The notes under the pieces are model-generated. The model saw only the letters and a program-made list of their open reading frames with translations, was not told where the DNA came from and did not search any database. Shown here in pieces: positions 17,494 to 27,447 of a stretch of DNA of 64,000 nucleotides (the first letter of the stretch is position 1; the number at the start of each line of letters is the position of its first letter). A program made the translations under genes and the position numbers. This DNA comes from Paenibacillus zeirhizosphaerae (lineage in GTDB: Bacteria > Bacillota > Bacilli > Paenibacillales > Paenibacillaceae): assembly GCF_030705605.1 (NCBI RefSeq), contig NZ_JAPCKK010000030.1:186001-250000 (forward strand), written 5' to 3'.

Positions 17494-17958
17494 TTAATAT
17501 GCTCCTTTAATTACAAAAAACGAGCCCCGAATAGTTCCAGCTAATTTAGACTTTTGCCTGGCAAACTTAAACTTCCCTTCTAACTCCTTGGGGATCTCCA
17601 TCTCCTCAGAAAGCTTAAAACCAACGGCTCGCTTCTTAGGATCATCAACCGTATACATGACGTTGACGGCAAGACCATCCTCATAAAAAACGTAGGCAAA
17701 TTGGATGTTTTCCACTTGAAAACGCGACGTTTCTAAAGGTTGGGCCGCAAACTCAATATCACGTTCTTCTTTCAAAATTCGATTTACATAATCAAGAGTC
17801 TCCTGGCTTTCGTTGGCTGGTACAACCGTAAATTCATGCTTATATTTGTTCATAAAGTAACGGGCTTCATTAGCACGTAAACCAGCAAGCGCTTCTGCTA
17901 CGGGTGAAGATTCTAAACCAACCAGAGACACATTTTTGAAATCAACAATATAGGACAT
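17494..17958 (-). CDS. Conserved hypothetical protein
   Basis: A 154-aa soluble protein that I do not recognise. No signal peptide or membrane segment is seen. It opens with MSYIVDFKNVSLVGLESSPV, has a central charged part (RILKEERDIEFA) and a strand-rich second half (FQVENIQFAYVFYEDGLAVNV, MYTVDDPKKRAVGF). ATG start with TTAGGAGTGATGAA upstream, so it is well supported as a gene. The GyrI-like gene lies 77 nt upstream on the same strand. No function is proposed. Confidence 0.7.
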   Translation of the reverse strand: MSYIVDFKNVSLVGLESSPVAEALAGLRANEARYFMNKYKHEFTVVPANESQETLDYVNRILKEERDIEFAAQPLETSRFQVENIQFAYVFYEDGLAVNVMYTVDDPKKRAVGFKLSEEMEIPKELEGKFKFARQKSKLAGTIRGSFFVIKGAY

Positions 17959-18035
17959 TTCATCACTCCTAAAAGTTTTGCGAGCGTTACTTCTTAGAAC
18001 CTGCTTCGAGCAAAGCCCGCATCGGAAGCATTCAC

Positions 18036-18515
18036 TTATTTCCTAACGACAGGAATCCACATTTCGCCAAAAACTGAGCCGTTTCGCTGTCCCATTTCAA
18101 CCGTTGCATTTGGCCCGCCAACATAGGCAAAATCCTTTGCTTCCGGCAAGACTTGTCCAAAGGCCATGCCGGCAAGCGTATTACTCAACTCCTCCGCCGT
18201 CTTCCCTTCCCCTTTTACAACCAGGTATTCCCCTTTAGGAAATTGAATAACCCGGGATGCTTCGGGTACCGATGCCTCTGTCATGACACCAGCATAATGC
18301 ATCATCTTGTTATTCACCGCTTCGTTTACGGCAAAAATGTAGTCATTTGTGGCTACAGCCTTTAAAGTGTCAAGCCTTCCGTCTTGTTTCACAGCCTGCC
18401 AAAAGTCTGCCTTCTCCTTGTTTATGCCAGCATAGTCTGTGTAATCGCTCTTAAGCTCAGTTCCAATGCCTAAAACGATAAAGCTGTCTTTTTCCTCAAG
18501 TGTGTAATTTTCCAT
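18036..18515 (-). CDS. GyrI-like/AraC effector-binding domain protein
   Basis: Stand-alone effector-binding domain of about 159 aa (GyrI-like, as in the C-terminal part of AraC and MerR activators). The start is the ATG at 18515 with AAGGG 7 nt upstream; a longer reading to 18587 would cross the divergent promoter. Motifs: KADFWQAVKQDGRLDTL, SRVIQFPKGEYLVVKGEG and GQRNGSVFGEMWIPVVRK, ending in the usual EIWIP-like strand. It is divergent from the WYL regulator at 18625. Such proteins bind small hydrophobic or cationic molecules, or inhibit gyrase in a few cases; the ligand here is unknown. Confidence 0.82.
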   Translation of the reverse strand: MENYTLEEKDSFIVLGIGTELKSDYTDYAGINKEKADFWQAVKQDGRLDTLKAVATNDYIFAVNEAVNNKMMHYAGVMTEASVPEASRVIQFPKGEYLVVKGEGKTAEELSNTLAGMAFGQVLPEAKDFAYVGGPNATVEMGQRNGSVFGEMWIPVVRK

Positions 18516-18624
18516 ATTCAAACCCTTCCCTTTTTTGAAATTTATCAAATGATTTGTGTTTTCACTTGATGGGTTTATAATAACCATAAATCATGTCAAA
18601 AAATGATACTGTTTAGGAGGACCG
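18516..18624. promoter_or_regulatory. Shared divergent promoter region
   Basis: The 109-bp A/T-rich gap between two divergent genes must hold both promoters. ATCA-AA-TGAT is a perfect small inverted repeat in its left part, and ATCA and TGAT halves recur nearer the WYL gene. An AGGAGG site ends the region before 18625. No operator can be defined with confidence. Confidence 0.4.
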
Positions 18625-19587
18625 ATGAAAAAGGTTGAACGAATTAATATCATCATGCGGTATATCAACAATCGCGCCCACTTTACCATTTCTGAAATCA
18701 TGCGCGAATTTAACATCTCTCGTTCGACAGCTCTTAGAGATATCCGAGAAATTGAAGCTATGGGGTTACCCCTTGTCGCTGAAGTTGGCAGGGATGGGGG
18801 TTATTTTGTCATGAATAACTCTGTCCTGCCCACGGTCCGCTTTACCGATAATGAGATTAAGGCTCTGTTTATTGCCTTTATGGCCACAAGAAATCAACAG
18901 CTGCCCTATCTAAAGAGCCGTCAGTCTCTGGCTGAAAAATTATTGGGCCTCATCTCGGAGAACCAGCAAGATGATCTTGTTCTTTTAAATCAAATCTTGC
19001 TGTTTGAAGGGACCAACCCCCATAATCCCGACCTGCTTGATCTGTCAGACCTGCCCCATCCTATGTTAGAAAAACTCATCCAAATCCTTCTGTTGGATAG
19101 CTATTTATTGCTTTCCATCCAAGAAGAGAAGGAAATAAAGTCTTGTCCCATTGTTCTCTTGCACCTTTATCGTGAAAAAAGCTTATGGCTAATTGAAGGC
19201 TTTGACTTAGAGGAAGAAAAGAGGCGGATTATTCCTGTCGACAATATCATCGATGTACAACCATATCCTGCGAAAAAAAGAGTAAGCAAGAAAAAGATTT
19301 TAGAAAAACTAAGTCAGCAGGAAGAGGTCATCAACCTTGTCCTGGAACTTGGCCCAAAGGCGATTGCCCAGTTCAAAAAGTACCATCCTTTAAAAGCTTC
19401 AATTTCTTATACGAATCCTTACCAAACTACAGCCGTTCTAAAGACGTTTATCAATGTGCATCATTCAGAAGAGTTAGCGGAAATAACAAATTGGCTGCTT
19501 TTCCTGGGTGAAGATATCCAGATCAGGGAGATACCGGAAGAAATCTGGGGAGGTCTGCAAGAGAGATTAAACTCATACTGCCCATAG
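18625..19587 (+). CDS. HTH/WYL-domain transcriptional regulator
   Basis: YafY-like regulator of 320 aa. The N-terminal HTH_11 reads KVERINIIMRYINNR, then ISEIMREFNISRSTALRDIREIEAMGLP with the wing GRDGGYFVM. The middle part covers the WYL domain (CPIVLLHLYREKSLWLIEGFDL, KRRIIPVDNIIDV), and the C-terminal part is a WCX-like extension ending FLGEDIQIREIPEEI. ATG start with TTAGGAGG upstream. Divergent from the GyrI-like gene, which is its most likely target. The ligand is unknown. Confidence 0.87.
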   Translation: MKKVERINIIMRYINNRAHFTISEIMREFNISRSTALRDIREIEAMGLPLVAEVGRDGGYFVMNNSVLPTVRFTDNEIKALFIAFMATRNQQLPYLKSRQSLAEKLLGLISENQQDDLVLLNQILLFEGTNPHNPDLLDLSDLPHPMLEKLIQILLLDSYLLLSIQEEKEIKSCPIVLLHLYREKSLWLIEGFDLEEEKRRIIPVDNIIDVQPYPAKKRVSKKKILEKLSQQEEVINLVLELGPKAIAQFKKYHPLKASISYTNPYQTTAVLKTFINVHHSEELAEITNWLLFLGEDIQIREIPEEIWGGLQERLNSYCP

Positions 19588-19599
19588 CAGCGCGTCCTG

Positions 19600-19704
19600 T
19601 TATCGGAAGTGCCTGCAGCACATGATGAGCAACTGCAGGGCAAGCGTCTGGGCAAACCATTCAAAGCCCTTTCCGCGTTCCTGTACCTCATGAATAATCG
19701 CACT
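19600..19704 (-). pseudogene. Possible AraC-type regulator fragment
   Basis: The minus strand reads AIIHEVQERGKGFEWFAQTL, then ALQLLIMCCRHFR and a stop. This looks like the helix pair that closes the cupin part of AraC regulators (I.EI.......GYE.....L..LL..L.R). It directly abuts the antiporter fragment at 19688-19800 in another frame. Family assignment by eye only. Confidence 0.35.
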
Positions 19705-19800
19705 CTGCATCCATTTCGAGTGCGTAATGACCTGGTATTAGTGTAAGTATGATCCCTAAAGCGATCTGCGTTAAAGCAGTAGGAATGGCTGGTACATAAT
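19688..19800 (-). pseudogene. Na+/H+ antiporter fragment
   Basis: The minus strand reads YVPAIPTALTQIALGIILTL, then IPGHYALEMDAE and soon a TGA. This is the first-helix region of the CPA1 antiporter encoded intact at 27448-29478, where the same stretch reads YVPAIPTALIQVALGIIITL. A 28-bp stretch (19773-19800) is identical in DNA to 29387-29414. The homology stops at 19800, so only about 100 bp remain. The rest of the gap to 19952 shows nothing convincing. Confidence 0.65.
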
Positions 19801-19952
19801 TTTTTCAACAAGAACGCAGTGCAATCAGGCGGTGTATTGTGCCAATTATTCCAGACTAAACAGTCTGTTCATGGGTACTTGCAGTTTCTTTAGCTTTTTG
19901 TTCACAACCTGTAGTCCATATGCTCACCCTGTCTGCTGTATCTGTAAAATTT

Positions 19953-20861
19953 TCAGTCTAATACGAACTTTGCTTGATAAACGATGATGGCTTGACCTGC
20001 CACATGAACAGAAGCAGGTTTGCCGTCGTTAAGTAAAACTTCAACCTCGACCGTCCCGGGTCTTCCCATGGCTTCTCCCTGCTTGCTTCGAAAACGAAAT
20101 GAGGTCCCGGAAGGTTTGACGAGTTGATGCAGAATTAAATAAGGGCCTAACGGACCGTTGGCATTGCCAGTCACCGGATCTTCATGGATACCGATCGCTG
20201 GTGCGAACATCCTGCCCTCAACCAGAACATCGTCGTTTCCAGCAGCTAACGTAAATACATAATACCCATTGCAGTTGATGGACTTACTTAATTGCGACAG
20301 TGCTTCATAATTAGGAGCGATTCGATTCATTTTTTCCTTGTTTTTTAATGGGATCATCACTTTTGAGTGTCCCGTAGAAACGATTTGTATCGGAACATCG
20401 GCTATTAAATCCTCCCTCGATAGTTTCAGTGCCTCTAACAGCTTTGTTTTGTTCTCTCCTTTAATAACCGGACCCAAGTCGATGGTTCCTTGTTTCATCA
20501 CGATTTTATAATCATTATTCTCGCGAACGATATCGACCGGCAAGATCCCTGCCCCGGTTTTGTGCAATACCCTTGTTGATTCTAGTTGCAGTTCGGTCGC
20601 CCGCGCATAATGAGCCGCAATGGTTGCATGTCCGCAGATTGGCACCTCCACCGTAGGCGTAAAGAAACGAACATGAACATCGTAATCGGGAGAGTCTGAT
20701 GCCAATATAAAGGCTGTTTCCGAGTTGTTCACTTCTCTTGCAATATGTTGCATTTCGGCTTCCGATAGACCGTCTGCGTTGACAATGACACCGGCTGGAT
20801 TCCCGGCAAACTTATCCTTGGTGAACGAATCGATTTGGTAATAACGGTACTCCCTGGTCAT
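19953..20861 (-). CDS. PhzF family isomerase-like protein
   Basis: Protein of about 302 aa of the PhzF/diaminopimelate epimerase fold. The N-terminus YQIDSFTKDKFAGNPAGV and the general base Glu in NNSETAF (E48) are the family signature. The second half repeats the fold, with PICGHATIAAHYA and HEDPVTGNANGPLG as usual. The ATG at 20861 has AGAGGAG upstream and fits a transcript starting near 20920. An in-frame start at 20915 would leave almost no leader. The promoter at 20928-20957 is nearly identical to that of the UvrA-like gene at 34031. Its reaction outside phenazine producers is unknown. Confidence 0.9.
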   Translation of the reverse strand: MTREYRYYQIDSFTKDKFAGNPAGVIVNADGLSEAEMQHIAREVNNSETAFILASDSPDYDVHVRFFTPTVEVPICGHATIAAHYARATELQLESTRVLHKTGAGILPVDIVRENNDYKIVMKQGTIDLGPVIKGENKTKLLEALKLSREDLIADVPIQIVSTGHSKVMIPLKNKEKMNRIAPNYEALSQLSKSINCNGYYVFTLAAGNDDVLVEGRMFAPAIGIHEDPVTGNANGPLGPYLILHQLVKPSGTSFRFRSKQGEAMGRPGTVEVEVLLNDGKPASVHVAGQAIIVYQAKFVLD

Positions 20862-20927
20862 ACTGTTGTGCTCCTCTGTTTTGGAGAATGAGGCAGTTAG
20901 GCCTTGTCCGACCACCTGTATTCATTC

Positions 20928-20957
20928 ATTATATTAGCAACTGTTAAATGAATTCAA
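20928..20957 (-). promoter_or_regulatory. SigA promoter with shared operator (PhzF gene)
   Basis: Minus strand: -35 TTGAAT (20952-20957), 18-bp spacer containing CATTTAACAGTTG, -10 TATAAT (20928-20933). Twenty-eight of these 30 bases are the same as at 34165-34194 before the UvrA-like gene, including all of the spacer up to CAGTTG. The conserved spacer suggests a common repressor. Confidence 0.8.
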
Positions 20958-21116
20958 TAAGGTTTTTTGGCGACATCTGCCCGCAATGCGACACTTCGAC
21001 CGGATGTTCAGCACCTCACGAAAAGCCACAGCACCGGTGTCATCTTGACGGGGGAGTGACCACATTACAGGTTAGTGGATTTCTTTTTTTGTGATATACT
21101 TTTTTGGAACAACCCG
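20958..21116. other. Gap between the PhzF promoter and a terminator
   Basis: No gene is seen here. The part after the terminator (21144-21353) contains short open stretches (for example a plus-strand frame with YGLNLVELPQDGKNV) that may be relic coding DNA, but I could not place them in a family. Confidence 0.3.
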
Positions 21117-21143
21117 AAAAACCTCCACGGCTGTGGAGGTTTT
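21117..21143. terminator. Bidirectional rho-independent terminator
   Basis: Perfect 11-bp arms AAAACCTCCAC and GTGGAGGTTTT around GGCT. A-run and T-run on opposite sides let it work in both directions. It lies 210 nt beyond the rph stop codon. Confidence 0.85.
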
Positions 21144-21353
21144 GGTTAAATATGGTTTAAACTTGGTAGAGCTTCCGCAAGATGGAAAAAATGTCGTGCA
21201 ACAATACAAATGTATGGTATCTCTTTGAATTCGATCCGACAGCCCACGAACTTCAGTTGAAGAATACCCTACTGCTCTGAGCGTTTACCTTATCATTCAC
21301 TTCAGGTTGCCCGTACATGCGCCTTGCTCCAGTAATAAAATCGGTTGTTTGAA

Positions 21354-23957
<2,604 letters not shown>

Positions 23958-23979
23958 TCAATATCTCCCCGCTTTCTGC

Positions 23980-26394
23980 TCATTGAGCGTTCTCATACAA
24001 ATTTGCAGGCAATGTCTGCAGGAATGGTGACCAATCACCCGTCGTGTAAAGATGAAGCTGGTGCATGGCCCGCGTACACGCCGTATACAGAAGCTTGCGT
24101 TCATTGTCCCGACCGTAAGCTTGAGGTGAAGCCTCATAAATCAGAACCGCATCAAACTCAATGCCCTTGGCGAGATATACGGGAATGATCATCACTCCTT
24201 TCTCAAAGGCGACCGTCTCCTTCGTAATGAGCTGTAACGCTTCTCCTTCTTGCATCCGTAATGATTCAAAGGCAACGCGGCTTTCGGCCGCAGTCTTCGT
24301 AATGACGGCAATAGAGTCGAAGCCTTTGGCTTTAAGTGCCGCGATGTCTTTCAACATTCGCGCATCACGCTTCTCCCCGCCTTCTAACGTGACAAGAAGA
24401 GGCTTCGGTCCGCTCCTTGCAAAGGGGACGATTTCCGACCCGTCAGAGAGCAATACCTTCGTAAATTCCACAATCTCCCGAGCTGAACGATAACTGCGCA
24501 CAAGGCGGATCAAGCTTGTTTCGGCTTCGCCATAAAGCTGAAACAGCGGAGAATCGGACTCCTGCAGGTTGGTAGCCTGCATAAAGATCGCCTGCCCGAA
24601 ATCGCCGAGTACCGTCATGCGGGCACGAGGAAACAGCTTTTTGAGATACTCATATTGAAACGGCGAATAATCCTGCCCCTCATCGACAAAGACATGCCGA
24701 ATCTCCGTGTTCGTGCGGACGCCTTCGATCAGTTCTTTTAAATACAAATACGGAGTCGCATCCTCATAAAATAATTCGAGCCGGTCCAGCTTTTCTTTGG
24801 TTTGCTTGCATATTTCAGGCCATAGAACAGGGATTTCGATCTCATTCGTCTTCTCCAGATAAGTAGCTTCATCGTCAAATAATTGGGCGTACAGGCCCTG
24901 GACATCGATAAACGATAATTTCCTCACGCTTTGCCTTAGCGGTTTGAAGCCCATCTTCACGATCCTTTGGCTGAGCAAATCCTCCTCCCGCTCGGCGAAG
25001 TCAAAGTCGCCTTCATCCCCCCGACGTTTGTTGCTTATTTTCTCGTAAACTGCGGCGTAACGCTCGGCAATGTCAAACACTTCCCTGTCCTTGTGCAGCT
25101 CGCCGAAAATTTCCGCATATTGCTCGCTGTCGAGATAATTCATTTCCTCCTCTACCCAGGACGCCCTGCGCTCTTTGCGTTCCATCAGCGACAGCTCCTT
25201 CAGAAGCCATTTCTGCAGCAGTTCAACACGATTGGCCAAACGCAAGGAGGGGTCGTAGCTGTAAAATTGCGATCTCATTTGCTCCGCGGTGATCAGATCA
25301 CGGTCCCGAAACCGAATGCCGTTGAAAAGCATGCCTTCCCGCCCCAGCCACAACGCATAGTTTTGCAGGGCTTTCGAAAAAGCCTCGGACGCCTTGTACT
25401 TCATCCCCTGCAGGCGAGCCTCATAATGTGGAGTCGATTGTGCGGTTAGCACATATTCGATCTGATCAAAGGCATCCTCCAGACGTAAGGATGAACCAAG
25501 CCAATATTCGAGATATTCCTGCAAAGTCGTCTGCTGCATGTTCTCCTCGCCGAGCTCGGGAAGGACGGAGGATACATAGCTGTTGAAAATCGGATTCGGC
25601 GAGAAAAGAACGATCTGGTCAGCCTTAAGCGAATCGCGGTTTTTGTACAGCAAATACGCTACACGCTGCAAGGCTGCAGAGGTCTTCCCGCTGCCAGCCG
25701 CCCCTTGCACGATAAGCAGCCGGCTATGATCGTTGCGGATGATGGCATTTTGCTCCTTCTGGATGGTGGATACGATACTCTTCATTTGTGAGTCCGCGCC
25801 TTTGGCCAGCATTTGTTGGAGCAGTTCGTCGCCAATTGTTACGTTCGCGTCAAACATATTACGGATTTGTCCATCGTGAATCTGATACTGCCGTTTCAGC
25901 TCCATCATGCCCGTGATCTGTCCACCCGGCGTGACGTAAGCAGCCGGACCGGGGGAATGGTCGTAGTAGAGACTGGCGATGGGAGTGCGCCAATCATATA
26001 CCAGGAAGCTCAATCCATCTTCGGCGACGAAGGAAGATACGCCGATATAAATCTGCTCGCTCTGCTTCAGACCATCCTCCAGAAAGTCGATGCGTCCGAA
26101 ATACGGAGATGGGAACAGCCGATTTAAGCTCTTCCATTGTTGCGTCAGAAGCCGGTGGCCGCGCTCCCGTTCGGATAACACAGCGGCCTGTTGTTTGATC
26201 GTATAAAATGTTTCTTCAAATTCTTCGTCCGAGCTCGTGTTGACCGTAACTTCTTCCCAGAACCGCCTGCGAATCTCAGCAGCCTGATCGTGCAGCCCGG
26301 TAATCTCCGGTTCCAACTCGTCGATCCTTGCTTTCAGCTTTTCCCTGACCTGATTCAGCCGTTCTTGTTCCGTCCGCCATTCTTTCGCTTCCAT
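23980..26394 (-). CDS. helD: HelD-type RNA polymerase-associated helicase
   Basis: UvrD/Rep-like superfamily 1 ATPase of 804 aa. An N-terminal coiled coil (about 1-80, rich in Glu, Arg and Leu) precedes the ATPase with Walker A GAAGSGKTSA (231-240). Later come the Walker B-like VDEGQDYSPFQYEYL, GDFGQAIF and TCTRAMHQLHLYT motifs. This order matches HelD, which binds RNA polymerase, releases stalled complexes and in some bacteria protects the enzyme from rifamycins. It is upstream of rph in one operon with its own promoter and a leader of over 100 nt. The AAAGGAG site is 15 nt before the ATG, unusually far. The variable primary-channel loop cannot be judged by eye. Confidence 0.9.
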   Translation of the reverse strand: MEAKEWRTEQERLNQVREKLKARIDELEPEITGLHDQAAEIRRRFWEEVTVNTSSDEEFEETFYTIKQQAAVLSERERGHRLLTQQWKSLNRLFPSPYFGRIDFLEDGLKQSEQIYIGVSSFVAEDGLSFLVYDWRTPIASLYYDHSPGPAAYVTPGGQITGMMELKRQYQIHDGQIRNMFDANVTIGDELLQQMLAKGADSQMKSIVSTIQKEQNAIIRNDHSRLLIVQGAAGSGKTSAALQRVAYLLYKNRDSLKADQIVLFSPNPIFNSYVSSVLPELGEENMQQTTLQEYLEYWLGSSLRLEDAFDQIEYVLTAQSTPHYEARLQGMKYKASEAFSKALQNYALWLGREGMLFNGIRFRDRDLITAEQMRSQFYSYDPSLRLANRVELLQKWLLKELSLMERKERRASWVEEEMNYLDSEQYAEIFGELHKDREVFDIAERYAAVYEKISNKRRGDEGDFDFAEREEDLLSQRIVKMGFKPLRQSVRKLSFIDVQGLYAQLFDDEATYLEKTNEIEIPVLWPEICKQTKEKLDRLELFYEDATPYLYLKELIEGVRTNTEIRHVFVDEGQDYSPFQYEYLKKLFPRARMTVLGDFGQAIFMQATNLQESDSPLFQLYGEAETSLIRLVRSYRSAREIVEFTKVLLSDGSEIVPFARSGPKPLLVTLEGGEKRDARMLKDIAALKAKGFDSIAVITKTAAESRVAFESLRMQEGEALQLITKETVAFEKGVMIIPVYLAKGIEFDAVLIYEASPQAYGRDNERKLLYTACTRAMHQLHLYTTGDWSPFLQTLPANLYENAQ

Positions 26395-26529
26395 GTTGTT
26401 CTGAACACACTCCTTTTCGGTCTAGTCTGCAAAAAAGAGCATTGACAAATCAGAGGTCACTGGTATAAAATAAAGTTAGGAAAAGTAATTAATATACCTT
26501 TATTGACATGAATTTCAATCGCGCTACCG

Positions 26530-26558
26530 ATTATAACATAGCGCTTTTTTGTGTTCAA
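26530..26558 (-). promoter_or_regulatory. Promoter of the helD-rph operon
   Basis: Minus strand: -35 TTGAAC (26553-26558), 17-bp spacer, -10 TATAAT (26530-26535), close to SigA consensus. The leader to the helD ATG is over 100 nt. A further hairpin with arms CTTGGC and GCCAAG lies upstream of the -35 box. No actinobacterial-type rifamycin-associated element was found. Confidence 0.75.
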
Positions 26559-26628
26559 ATGTTTTTTTGTATCTTGGCTTATCTGCCAAGCTTTTTTTGT
26601 TTTCCGCATAATATGAACACCAATAAAA

Positions 26629-26670
26629 AAGCTTTTTATAGTCTCCCTTTCGGGCGATTATAAAAAGCTT
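26629..26670 (-). terminator. Terminator after the exported-protein gene
   Basis: Long hairpin with outer arms AAGCTTTTTATA and TATAAAAAGCTT and an inner CCC/GGG stem with GAAA-type loop, followed on the minus strand by TTTT. It lies about 30 nt beyond the stop of the gene at 26702. Confidence 0.85.
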
Positions 26671-26701
26671 AAACGGCTTTGTAGCGCCTATCGCGTCCCC
26701 T

Positions 26702-27358
26702 TTAAAATTTTCCAGGGAATTGTTTGACAATGCCTTCTGTCAGGATATCTGCTAAATGAATCATATGGATCTCGTTTTTGTCGGTTGCTGCAATATCCGC
26801 TTTCCAATCCCCTTTGAGACAGTTGAGGACTAATTCCGTAATCAACTGAAGGTGTGTGTACAGCATATCTTGCAACATTGTAAACTGCCAGTTCGGATTC
26901 GCTGTGCTTAAAAATTTGGCGATATCGTCGGCATTTTTATGCCAATCCGCCTCTAACTTTTTCACATCCACCTTACTGCCTGCCTTGGCCGCCGCTACAA
27001 TTTTCCCTGCGATCAGAATATGCTCTCTCAGAAGATCAGCCAGCTTATTGCCGGCGGCTTCCCCATAATAAGGTTTGATTACATTGCCTATGTCCTGCTG
27101 GTTCCGCAAAAGCCGATCCAATACGTCCTTCTGATCTGGAAGATTCGCTATGGCGCTAACAATATAACTTCTTGTCCATATCGTATGGTCGATCCAAGCT
27201 TTCCGCATATCGCCTTTCAGCTGCACCATTTTGGGACTTAGGCAAGTCAAATCCTTTTCCGCGCCTGCCTTCGCTTGCACGGATACTGCTGGTGTCATGC
27301 TAACAACAAGCGCTAAGGTTAACAGCAATGCCGGCAACCATTTGTTTTTCACATTCAT
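26702..27358 (-). CDS. Exported hypothetical protein
   Basis: Secreted or cell-wall protein of about 218 aa with a signal peptide (KNKWLPALLLTLALVVSMTP) and an AxA-type cleavage site (VSVQA-KA). The mature part is helical, with conserved-looking Trp, His and Tyr positions (WIDHTIWTRSYIVSA, IKPYYGEAAGNKLADLL, HKNADDIAKFLSTANPNW, KQFPGKF). Related Bacillales proteins are often annotated under unrelated enzyme names; I see no catalytic motif. The ATG at 27358 is only 3 nt from GGAG, so the GTG two codons later (27352), with 9 nt spacing, may be the true start. Single gene with its own terminator. Confidence 0.75.
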   Translation of the reverse strand: MNVKNKWLPALLLTLALVVSMTPAVSVQAKAGAEKDLTCLSPKMVQLKGDMRKAWIDHTIWTRSYIVSAIANLPDQKDVLDRLLRNQQDIGNVIKPYYGEAAGNKLADLLREHILIAGKIVAAAKAGSKVDVKKLEADWHKNADDIAKFLSTANPNWQFTMLQDMLYTHLQLITELVLNCLKGDWKADIAATDKNEIHMIHLADILTEGIVKQFPGKF

Positions 27359-27447
27359 CTGCTCCTCTGTACGTTTGGGATAAACCAATTTGTTATATTA
27401 TGGTTGAAATATCTGATTTTATACAGAGCATTACATCCTTACATTCC

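Noticed and set aside
26395-26700. Rifamycin-associated element of the actinobacterial type
   Set aside because: No 19-bp G/C-rich inverted repeat of that form is present before helD; only A/T-rich pairings were found.
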